From Lotus japonicus (Eukaryota > Streptophyta > Magnoliopsida > Fabales > Fabaceae): DNA of 64,000 nt. Where the stretch lies: assembly GCF_012489685.1 (NCBI RefSeq), contig NC_080043.1, forward strand, positions 59,951,283 to 60,015,282, read 5' to 3'. Positions 38,830-50,095 of the stretch are shown here, piece by piece (the first letter of the stretch is position 1; each line of letters starts with the position of its first letter). A program made the translations under genes and the position numbers. Below the pieces are notes generated by a model, which saw only the letters and a program-made list of their open reading frames with translations, was not told the DNA's origin and searched no databases.

Positions 38830-41589
38830 ACGACTAATGATAGCCTAGGAACCAAGTTTGATCGAAGAAAAATCGGCGCACACAATTAAAGTGTGTGGCC
38901 GTGAGCTCTCCAAGGGAGGGGAGAAAATTCCTTTTTCGAAAACTTGTCCGATCGCGTTAGATTATCGTACTTCAGAGTATATGCTACTTCGTGTAACCTT
39001 AGTGAGTATTGAGTGCTGAGTTTCTGACTGATTATGATGGAATTCTGTGGTTTTTGTCTAAGGTTCATTTGAGGATTTCAAGAAGAGAAAGGCGTAGAGT
39101 GTGAAGGAACGCTTGAGGATAACGCTGGAGGAACTGCAGGTGAGGGCTACTCACTGAACTATTAGTTAATGATTTAGGTGTCGACGAATTCGACTTGATT
39201 TACTGTTTATGCACTTGTTTGTGTTTGACTGGGAAAATGTTTTCTGAGGCTTCGGCTGACAGTGATGATTATTCATCTCTTGATTGTTTTTTAGATTGAT
39301 TTACATGCTATGTGCTAAATGGTTAATCTAGGATGTGTGATATTTGATCTATATGTTAAGTGCTACATGGTTAATCTAGGATGTGTTGATATATGTGCCA
39401 TGACCGTTGGATTGCGCTAATTTGACTATGCAATTACACATATATCTGTTGTGCTACCGAGTGAGGATAACAGGCATGTTATGCAAAATTTATTATGAGA
39501 TTTTGGGAAGTTTGACGGGACGAACGGAGATTCGGGCCTTGTTATTGTTTTAGTGGATCGAGACATTCTCTGGGAGTTATTTGGGATTATGGGATCTTTG
39601 AAACTCATAAGATTTGCGATAAAACTAAATGGAAACTATTTTACAAGGAAAATTCATAAGACATTAAACAACCTCTAAATCTTTAAATAATGATAAAAAT
39701 CTCGAAGGAAAGCTTAGGATTCAAATCTTAGTTTTGGAAAATGAGAAGTGTCGTCGAGTCCAAATGTTGAGGAAACTAATAAGTTCTGAGTATGTTGATA
39801 CTCTTTTGCTCGAGGAGCAGTTTTGTTGTTGGGCTATCTAAAAGATAAGCTGGGAAACGGGTAGTTTCCGAGTATGTTGATACTCTTTGCTCGCTGAGCA
39901 GTTTTGACCATCGGATGGAGATGAGTCGGATGATTCGAGAAATCATCATGAGATAATGTGTTTTATAACTAATTGTCTTTTGTCGCAGAATCGACATTTG
40001 CCTTAGGGTATGCTTTTAGAGACAATAAGTTAGCTAGAACACGTGGCGACGTGTCGAGTGAGGTCGGAGACGTTGTTTGGCTAATCACTTTGCATTCATG
40101 CACACATTAAGAGGTTAATACACGGTGGGATGCCGGACCTCGGTGGATTCCAAAATTTCCATAAGACCGGATTTCCACGTAAGAACACTACGGTGATTCT
40201 TAGTAGCAGACCGAAATGGCAGACCTTCGGGTTTACTGCTGATCTGACTACCGTTGTTGTTGGTGTAAGAGGCACGCGGGCCGAAATGGTCCCACCGTGG
40301 CTGGTGTTAGGGCTGATCCATTGATGCCCATCCCTCCGGAATGCATCTTGTCAACCGGCATCTCATTCATGCAACATGCATACTGACTTAGTTGCCGAGT
40401 GTGATTGATACTTGTTAATCTTACTTGATGCATGTTAATTGTTATTATCGTCATTTACATTCATTGGGAGATATACAATGTTATGATGCTATCACTAACT
40501 ACTAAGCCTAAGTAGCTATCCCTTAAACTGTATCCATTGGAGTTATTACTTAGATAATTCTTTGGAGTTGACCCTCGCGTCTTCTGTGTGTGTTTTGGCG
40601 GACTACGCCCTTTGTCAGATGTCCAAGGCGGACTGGTTCACGATGTTTCACCCTTCGGGGGGGACTAGATTTGAGATGCTCGATTAGGATGACCCCGGCT
40701 CATGGGTGGTCGACCCCGCTGGCCACCGAGCTACTTACTCGGGGAGGATTATGGAGGATAGTGTCAACCGTCTGGGACACTTGACGGAAGGAGTATTGAG
40801 GAGATACACTGTGAGCTTCAACCTGCCACCCGGCGTGCACTGCGGACCCGGTGTAGGAGCACCACCACCAATGTCATCTTCGGATGATGAGGACCCCTCA
40901 GAGGAGGAGCCTGTGGGAGGGACTTCTGCGGAGTCTAGCTCACCCACTGTTGTTGTCATTGATGACCATGGTTCGGGCCCTAAGCCCGTGAGGCCAGCAC
41001 GGGAGCGTGTCGCGGTAGCGAGAGTAGGGAGGATGGTGTACATTGACTTAGTCGTTCTGGATTCCGATTCGGACGATGATCATGCTAGCATGTAGTTGTG
41101 AGTGCTGGTGTGAGCTCCTCTAGACAGGATTAGTGTAGGAGTAGAGTCATAGCTCTGACCGTCATGTTTCATTTGGGGACACGGTAGTTTCCTGACCGAT
41201 AGCTTTTTGTGTGGTTTCTCTACGGAAATCACAGAGAGTTGGTTGGACTAGGAGGTCTTGTTTTAGGCCGTTTGGGCTGACTTATTCTCATTTTTGAGGG
41301 ATTGTGTTGCGGACACTTGACCTTTCCTTTTGGATTGTACATATTGCCTACGGGCGTTACTTTCTGTTACTTCCCGTCACTGGAGGATACTCGTGACGTG
41401 GTTCGCTACTTACAGCGGGGGCTGTAATTATATATTGTACATTAGTCATGCTGTCTTTTATCTTTGAGTTTTATTTCATTAAGTTCGTAGTTTTATCAGT
41501 TAAACAAATCAGAAAAAAAGTATTCACGTTTTTCCGCTTTAATTTCTTTTTGGTTACTAAAGTGACGCCACCGAAATCGGGGTGTTACA
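38830..41589 (+). repeat. Tekay copy 2, 5' LTR (3' part only)
   Basis: Corresponds to 47479-50095 of the 3' LTR. Lacks LTR positions 55-1274, including the TATA box. Contains a donor-like CAG|GTGAGG at 39137-39144 and a copy of the LTR frame; it ends GGGGTGTTACA at 41589. Confidence 0.88.
40619..41095 (+). pseudogene. LTR-embedded frame, copy 2 5' LTR (one nonsense mutation)
   Basis: 158 codons from the ATG after TTTGTCAG to TAG; TAG at 40685-40687 replaces the same Gln codon (CAG) that is lost in the 5' LTR of copy 1. Confidence 0.6.
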
Positions 41590-41592
41590 TTG

Positions 41593-41604
41593 TGGTATCA
41601 GAGC
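41593..41604 (+). promoter_or_regulatory. Primer-binding site (tRNA-iMet), Tekay copy 2
   Basis: TGGTATCAGAGC, 3 bp inside the 5' LTR, as in copy 1. Confidence 0.95.
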
Positions 41605-41800
41605 TTGTCGAGTCTTTCGGGAGTCTTTGGGGAATAGGTCTTCTGTTCTAGGTTGTGTGACTCTGCAAATAGTGAAAATTGATTGTCTGCAAGCGATTTT
41701 TCGCTTAGAATTGATTGAAGTTATTACTTAATCATATTGTATAGTTGTGCCAGATACTATCTTGTGATGAGTACTAATTGTTTGTTTGACTTAACAGAAC

Positions 41801-44800
41801 ATGGTGAATACTAACCAACTAGCTGAAATGATGGCCACTATGGCCCAAGCCATGACTGCACAGGATAATGATAATGCTATGCGGCGTGCTGCTGAGGAGG
41901 CACGTGATCAGCATCAGTGTCAAAGACAAGTGACACTGGACCAGAACAAGGGCCTGAATGATTTCAGGAGACAGGATCCACCAAAGTTATCGGGTGGTAC
42001 TGACCCGGACAAAGTGGATCTCTGGATCTAGGAGATCGAGAAGATATTCGGTGTATTGCAAACTGTTGAGGGTGCCAAGTTGGGCATGACAACTTATCTG
42101 CTGCTTGGTGATGCTGAGAACTGGTGGAGAGGCACCAAGGGGATTTTGGAAGCCAATCATGAGGAGATCAACTGGAACTCCTTTCGAACTGCGTTTTTGG
42201 AAAAGTATTTTCCAACTAGTGCTCGGGATGAGCGGGAGGCACAGTTTCTGACACTGCGTCAAGGAGGTATGTCCGTACCTGAATTTGCTTCCAAGTTGAA
42301 ATCTCTGGCGAAGCATTTCCAATTTTTCAACGATCACGTTGATGAGCGCTACATGTGTAAGCGTTTTATTAATGGATTGAGGCCTGATATCGAGGATTCG
42401 GTGAGGCCATTAGGAATCATGCGTTTTCAGTCGTTGGTTAAGAAAGCCACAGAAGTGGAGCTGATGAAGAATAGGAGGTTGAACCGTGCTGGAACTAGAG
42501 GGCCGATGAGGTCAGGCTCTCAAAATTTTCAAGGCAAAGGGAAATTTCAGAGTAGGAGGCTGTATCAACGTCCTGCTGGGAGAGGGTTTGCCTCAGGATC
42601 TTATAGACCCATGGCGGGTACTGCTGGTGGTTCTGGGAACCAGACCGTGAACAGGGAGGTGACCTGCTTCAAGTGTGGAAAGCCAGGGCACTACGCTCGT
42701 GCTTGTCCCAACACGAGACCCCAATGCTTTAATTGTAACAAATTGGGGCACACTACCACTCAGTGCAGGGCACCCAAGACGGAACCAACCGTTAACACTG
42801 CTCGTGGAAAGTGTCATGCTGCTAAAGCGAGAGTCTACACCATGGATGGTGAAGATACAGAAGGATTCGACGGTCTGATCAGAGGAGACTGCGAGATTGA
42901 CGGTAATCTCCTAACTGTACTTTTCAATTCCAGTGCAACGCACTCATTTATCTCTAGAGAATGTGTGACCAGATTGAAACTTTACTTGCTAATGCTGCAT
43001 GTATGTATTGTCCGGTAACATATAGAGATAGAGTCTATCATGCTAACCTAGTATGCCTAACTCTCAAGAACCTAGATGTTATCCTAGGAATGGATTGGTT
43101 GTCCCACTATCATTGTCTTTTGGACTGCAACCGAAAGAGAGTGGTATTTCCTGACTCAGATCTTTCTGAGTATCTATCTGCCAATCACATTAGTGTCTCT
43201 TTGAACGAAGGATCTCAAGAGTACTCCGTATTGCTAAGCTTAGAGAGTAAAGGGAACCCGGAAGTGAACAATATTCCAGTGGTGAGAGACTTCACGGATG
43301 TTTTTCCTGGTGATGTCCCTGGATTGTCGCTTGTACGCGACATTGAGTTTGCTATTGACATCGTACCGGGAACAGGGCCGATTTCGATTGCACCGTATCG
43401 TATGGCACCTGCGGAGTTAGTGGAATTGAAGTCTCAACTAGAGGATCTTCTGTCGAAGGGATTTATCCGACCAAGCGTTTCACCTTGGGGAGCGCCAGTC
43501 TTATTGGTGAAGAAGAAGGACGGGAGATCTAGATTATGTGTCAACTACCGACAACTAAACAAAGTAACCGTCAAGAATAGGTATCTGTTACCTAGAATTG
43601 ATGATTTGATGGATCAACTTCGAGGAGCTGCGATATTCTCAAAGATAGACCTGAAGTCGGGTTACCATCAGATCAGAGTAAAGACTGAGGATATCCAGAA
43701 GACGACATTCTGAACTCGTTATGGATACTATGAATATCTGGTAATGCCATTTGGGGTGACAAACGCACCTGCTATATTCATGGACTACATGAACAGGACC
43801 TTCCATACATTCTTAGACCGATTCGTCGTGGTGTTTATCGACGACATTCTGATTTACTCAAAGAATGCTGAGGATCATGAGGGGCACTTGCGTCAGGTTT
43901 TACAAGTGCTGAGGGAGAAGGAGTTATATGCCAACCCTTCCAAGTGCGAATTTTGGCTCGAAGAAGTCAAATTCTTAGGCCATGTGATCTCTAAAGAGGG
44001 TATAGCTGTGGACCCAGCAAAGGTAGAGACCGTATTGGCATGGGAACGGCCAAGGACTGTGACTGAGATCAGGAGTTTTGTCGGTTTGGCGGGATATTAT
44101 CGTCGTTTCATCGAGAACTTCGCCAAAATTGTTGGACCTTTGACTCAACTTACGAGGAAGGATCAACCTTTTGCATGGACCGAAGCGTGCGAAACTAGCT
44201 TTCAGACGATGAAGGAATGTTTGACGACGTCACATGTACTAGTTCTACCGCAACCAGAGGAACCGTATGAGGTGTATTGTGATGCTTCGCATCAAGGTTT
44301 GGGATGTGTGCTGATGCAACATCGGAAAGTAGTGGCTTATTCCTCACGACAACTGAAGGTTCACGAGAAGAATTATCCGACTCATGACTTAGAACTAGCT
44401 GCCATCGTATTCTCACTGAATATATGGAGACATCACTTATATGGATGCAATTTCACCATATTCAGTGATCATAAGAGTTTCAAGTACTTGTTTGAGCAGA
44501 AGGAGCTGAACATGAGACAACGACGGTGGATGGAATTTCTCAAGGATTACGAGTTTACCCTACAATATCATCCTGGAAAGGCTAATGTTGTTGCTGATGC
44601 CTTGAGCAGGAAGATGCATATCTCGACAATGATGGTTAAAGAGCTGCAACTGCTAGAACAGTTTCGAGATTTGAGCTTGGATGTGAGATTGTCCGAGGGA
44701 GAACTGAAGTTCGGAATAATCAGAATCGCCAATGGATTGATGGAAGAAATCCGAGACCAACAGTTACAAGATGAAATTCTACTTGGAAAAACGAGTTTGG

Positions 44801-46167
44801 TAATTCAGGGTAAGGACCCGAAATTCAAGATAGGAAGTGACAATATCCTACGGTGTAAGGATAGAGTTTGCGTACCTAACAACCCTGACTTGAGGAGGTT
44901 GATTATGGACGAAGGTCACAAGAGCAAGTTGAGCATTCATCCTGGAATGAAAAAGATGTACCAAGACTTGAAGATGAATTTTTGGTGGCCAGGAATGAAA
45001 AGACAAGTGGCTGAGTATGTAGCTGCGTGTTTAACCTGTCAGAAAGCAAATGTGGAACATCAGAAATATTCAGGTATGCTACAAAGCTTGGATGTACCAT
45101 AATGGAAATGGGATAGCATATCGATGGATTTCATCGTGGCTTTGCCAAGAACTCAGAAGGGATATGATTCGATTTGGGTAATAGTGGATCGATTGACTAA
45201 GTCGGCTCACTTTATACCTGTGAGAACTACATACAACGTGGAGAAACTATCAGAGATTTATATAGCTGAGATTGTACGCCTTCATGGAGTACCGACCAGT
45301 ATTGTTTCCGATCGAGACCCAAAGTTTACTTCACATTTTTGGGGAGCTCTTCAGGAGGCTTTGGGGACAAGGCTGAGATTAAGTTCTGCTTATCATCCAC
45401 AGACTGATGGACAGACTGAGAGAACTATCCAATCATTGGAAGAGTTACTACGAGCTTGCGTATTAGACAACAAGGGCAGTTGGGATAACCTATTGCCATT
45501 GATTGAGTTCACTTACAACAACAGTTTTCATACGAGCATAGGTATGGCACTGTATGAAGCTTTGTATGGTCGCAGGTGTCGAACCCCTTTGTGTTGGTAT
45601 CAAAATGGAGAGAATCTGTTAGTAGGACCAGAAATTCTGCAATAGACAACCGAGAAGATCAAGCAGATCAGAGAGAAAATGAAGACCTCTCAGAGTAGAC
45701 AGAAGAGTTATGCTGATCAGAGGCACAGAACTCTAGAATTTGAAGAAGGAGATCATGTATTTCTGCGAGTTACACAGACTACGGGAGTTGGTCGAGCAAT
45801 TAAGTCAAGGAAGCTTACGCCAAAGTTCATTGGACCTTATCAGATTACTCGTCGAGTAGGACCAGTAGCTTATCAGATTGCACTACCACCATTTCTATCG
45901 AACATTCATGACGTATTCCATGTGTCACAACTGAGGAAGTATATTGCGGATCCGACGCATGTTATCGAACTTGATAACATTGAGTTGAAGGATGATCTGT
46001 CTTTCGAGACACCGCCAATTAGCATTGGTGACACAATGATAAAACATTTGAGAGGAAAAGAGATTGTGTTAGTGAAGGTCATTTGGAACCAAGACACCGG
46101 TGATGCGACATGAGAGCGGAAGGAAAAGATCAAGGAACAGTATCCGGAACTTTTTACTGAACCTTAA
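41801..46167 (+). pseudogene. Tekay copy 2 gag-pol, broken
   Basis: Begins MVNTNQLAEMMATMAQ directly after an acceptor-like TTAACAG. Gag has two CCHC knuckles (CFKCGKPGHYARAC, CFNCNKLGHTTTQC). Protease reads FNSSATHSF (catalytic Asp lost, as in copy 1). RT ([10 protein letters not shown]), RNase H ([10 protein letters not shown]), integrase zinc region and DDE core ([23 protein letters not shown]) and a chromodomain-like C-terminus follow, ending PELFTEP. Lesions: TAG at 42030, a roughly 50-bp deletion with frameshift near 42980, TGA at 43711, TAA at 45100, TAG at 45643 and TGA at 46111. Otherwise about one open frame of some 1,450 codons. It lacks the TRIM found in copy 1. Confidence 0.93.
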
Positions 46168-46186
46168 GTTTCGAGGTCGAAACTTT

Positions 46187-46204
46187 CTTTTTGGAGGGTA
46201 GTAA
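46187..46204 (+). promoter_or_regulatory. Polypurine tract, Tekay copy 2
   Basis: CTTTTTGGAGGGTAGTAA immediately before the 3' LTR. Confidence 0.75.
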
Positions 46205-49200
46205 TGTAAGACCCAAGTTTTAAGTTTAGAATAAGGGAATAAAATTCCTATTCACGATTAGGTTTGATGTATCGTGAAGGAAAACCTGAACAAGTGTTTA
46301 TTGAATGGAATAAATTTATGAAGGAGAAAGTTCAGGAAAAGGCTAAGGATTGTATCAAAGTCGATAAAAGTTATAGCACGAGTAGTATACGCTTAAACCT
46401 AGGGCAAGAGCGCTAGTAAATAGCTAATTTGCACTTAAAGAAACGATGGAAACTAATTCCAAAAATCTTCAGAGAAATGTTAGAACTTATCTTAATCCTT
46501 CCATGGCAAGCGTTTCGATGCGAAACCCTGAGATATACGAACGTCCGATTCCAATCCTCGGAGGTTTGCCGAAACTAAAACCCTGATAGTTCAAGAAACC
46601 TAGAATGAACGATTGATGAAGACTTTTTCTATTCGGAGCTTCAAATGAAGATTCCACACGCGTACACCCATTTCTCTTGATGTTTACAATCTTTCTTCAG
46701 AAGGAAGTTTTCTCTTCCGACATCCACTGCAAAAAGTAGTTTTTCGGGTAAAATAGATTTACACCGACTTTGGATTGTTTACCTTAATTCCAAGAAACCT
46801 CTTTTGAGTTTTGGAATTCTGTCGCCAAAACCTATCTTAGAATTCACGGAGGATGGCGCCGGAAAAATTGAAATCGCGAAATTTTCATTTTCCCGCATTT
46901 TCCTATCCCCTATAAATAGGAGAAAAAAATGCAAAACCTTCACCATTTCCATGCCCAAACCCGCGAGCTTCAAGGAGGAGGAGGAAGAGAAGATTTTCGC
47001 TGTTTCTTGCTTGATCGTTGCTCTGACAATTGCTACTTGGAGGTATCGAGGTATAGATGCTAATCCTTACTTCTGATCGTCAATTCCGTCGTTTTTCACT
47101 ATGTCTTTCTGTGCTCTAAGTTTTGAGGTTTTTGTAAAACTGTCCAAATAACTTCATCTTTCTATCTAAACCTCTTCCCTACGTGCCCAAGAGCATGTTT
47201 AGCGGATTACATTTCGCCGATTCTCGCCGAATTGCCGCCGAGTTTCAATTCTTCTCCAAATACCCATTTTTAGACAAAGTTTCATCCTTTATACTGAAAA
47301 CTCTCGACTTATCTTAGCCCTAGTAGGATTAGTTGTCATAAACGTCGTTGGTGACGTCCCCATCCAATTTGTTTTTCGAATTTCCAATTTTGAAAATCAG
47401 AGCTAAAAATATTGACCAAAATACCCCTGCGACAGTTTTCGATCCGAAAATTTTTCCGAGTTTAGATTCGCCTTAGTTACGACTAATGATAACCTAGGAA
47501 CCAAGTTTGATCGAAGAAAAATTGGCGCACACAATTAAAGTGTGTGGCCGTGAGCTCTCCAAGGGAGGGGAGAAAATTCCTTTTTCGAAAACTTGTCCGA
47601 TCGCGTTAGATTATCGTACTTCAGAGTATATGCTACTTCGTGTAACCTTAGTGAGTATTGAGTGCTGAGTTTCTGACTGATTATGATGGAATTCTGTGGT
47701 TTTTGCTCTAAGGTTCATTTGAGGATTTCAAGAAGAGGAAGGCGTAGAGTGTGAAGGAACGCTTGAGGATAACGCTGGAGGAAATGCAGGTGAGGGCTAC
47801 TCACTGAACTATTAGTTAATGCTTTAGGTGTCGACGAATTCGACTTTATTTACTGTTTACGCACTTGTTTGTGTTTGACTGGGAAAATGTTTTCGGAGGC
47901 TTCGGCTGACAATGATGATTATTCATCTCTTGATTGTTTTTTAGATTGATTTACATGTTATGTGCTAAATGGTTAATCTAGGATGTGTGATATTTGATCT
48001 ATATGCTAAGTGCTACATGGTTACTCTAGGATGTGTTGATATATGTGCCATGACTGTTAGATTGCGCTAATTTGACTTTGCAATTACACATATATCTATT
48101 GTGCTACCGAGTGAGGATAACGGGCATGTTATGCCAAATTTATTATGAGATTTTGGGAAGTTTGACGGGACGAACGGAGATTCGGGCCTTGTTATTGTTT
48201 TAGTGGATCGAGACATTCTCTGGGAGTTATTTGGGATTATGGGATCTTTGAAACTCATAAGATTTGCGATAAAATTAAATGGAAACTATTTTACAAAAAT
48301 AAGTTCTGAGTATGTTGATACTCTTTTGCTCGAGGAGCAGTTTTGTTGTTGGGCTATCTAAAAGATAAGCTGGGAAACGGGTAGTTTCCGAGTATGTTGA
48401 TACTCTTTGCTCGCTGAGCAGTTTTGACCATCGGATGGAGATGAGTCGGATGATTCGAGAAATCATCATGAGATAATGTGTTTTATAATTAATTGTCTTT
48501 TGTCGCAGAATCGACATTTGCCTTAGGGTATGCTTTTAGAGACAATAAGTTAGCTAGAACACGTGGCGACGTGTCGAGTGAGGTCGGAGACGTTGTTTGG
48601 CTAATCACTTTGCATTCATGCACACATTAAGAGGTTAATACACGGTGGGATGTCGGACCTCGGTGGATTCCAAAATGGTCATAAGACCGGATTTCCACGT
48701 AAGAACACTGCGGTGATTCTTAGTAGCAGACCGAAATGGCAGACCTTCGGGTTTACTGCTGATCTGACTACCGTTGTTGTTGGTGTAAGAGGCACGCGGG
48801 CCGAAATGGTCCCACCGTGGCTGTGTTTGGGCTGATCCGTTGATGCCCATCCCTCCGGAATGCATCTTGTCAACCGGCATCTCATTCATGCAACATGCAT
48901 ACTGACTTAGTTGCCGAGTGTGATTGATACTTGTTAATCTTACTTGATGCATGTTAATTGTTATTATCGTCATTTATATTCATTAGGAGATATACAATGT
49001 TATGATGCTATCACTAACTACTAAGCCTAAGTAGCTATCCCTTAAACTGTATCTATTGGAGTTATTACTTACATAATTCTTTGGAGTTGACTCTCGCGTC
49101 TTCTGTGTGTGTTTTGGCGGACTACGCCCTTTGTCAGATGTCCATGGCGGACTGGTTCACGATGGTTCACCCTTCGGGGGGGACTAGATTCGAGATGCTC

Positions 49201-50095
49201 GATCAGGATGACCCCGGCTCATGGGTGGTCGACCCCGCTGGCCACCGAGCGACTTACTCGGGGAGGATTATGGAGGACCGTGTCGACCGTCTGGGACACT
49301 TGACGGAAGGAGTGCTGAGGAGATACACTGTGAGCTTCAACCTGCCACCCGGCGTGCACTGCGGACCCGGTGTAGGAGCACCACCACCACCGTCATCTTC
49401 GGATGATGAGGGCCCCTCAGAGGAGGAGCCTGTGGGAGGGACTTCTGCGGAGTCTAGCTCACCCACTGTTGCTGTCATTGATGACCATGGCTCGGGCCCT
49501 AAGCCCGTGAGGCCAGCATAGGAGCGTGTCGCGGTAGCGAGAGGAGGGAGGATGGTGTACATTGACTTAGTCGTTCTGGATTCCGATTCGGACGATGATC
49601 ATGCTAGCATGTAGTTGTGAGCTCCTCTAGACAGGATTAGTGTAGGAGTAGAGTCATAGCTCTGACCGTCATGTTTCATTTGGGGACAGGGTAGTTTCCT
49701 GACCGATAGCTTTTTGTGTGGTTTCTCTACGGAAATCACAGAGAGTTGGTTGGACTAGGGGGTCTTGTTTTAGGCCGTTTGGCTGACTTATTCTCATTTT
49801 TGAGGGATTGTGTTGCGGACACTTGACCTTTCCTTTTGGATTGTACATATTGCCTACGGGCGTTACTTTATGTTACTTCCCGTCACTGGAGGATACTCGT
49901 GACGTGGTTCGCTACTTACAGCGGGGGCTGTAATTATATATTGTACATTAGTCATGCTGTCTTTTATCTTTGAGTTTTATTTCATTAAGTTCGTAGTTTT
50001 ATCAGTTAAACAAATCAGAAAAAAAATATTCACGTTTTTCCGCTTTAATTTCTTTTTGGTTACTAAAGTGACGCCACCGAAATCGGGGTGTTACA
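46205..50095 (+). repeat. Tekay copy 2, 3' LTR
   Basis: 3,891 bp, TGTAAGACCC...GGGGTGTTACA. TATA box TATAAATA at 46911-46918. Lacks about 130 bp near 48295 that is present in the 5' LTR. Contains the LTR frame at 49138-49614. Confidence 0.92.
49138..49614 (+). pseudogene. LTR-embedded frame, copy 2 3' LTR (late stop)
   Basis: Same 158-codon frame, here keeping Gln at the codon lost in the 5' LTRs, but with TAG at 49519-49521 in the Ser/Pro-rich tail. The conserved N-terminal half is intact. Confidence 0.6.

Larger units (their letters stand above)
35317..50095 (+). mobile_element. Tekay/Del-type chromovirus copy 2, with rearranged 5' LTR
   Basis: Same family as 15044-28299, opposite orientation. 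Intact outer ends and a TAAGT duplication show one insertion event. Interior 41590-46204 has the iMet primer site, gag-pol and polypurine tract; the 3' LTR is 46205-50095. The 5' LTR keeps its first 54 bp (35317-35370) and the part from LTR position 1275 on (38830-41589). Between them lie 3.46 kb of foreign and inverted sequence, and the promoter-bearing segment is lost. gag-pol has many stops. Confidence 0.9.

Noticed and set aside
46804..47076. Open frame around the LTR TATA box (also 37957-38229)
   Set aside because: Contains the core promoter itself and is not open in the other LTR copies.
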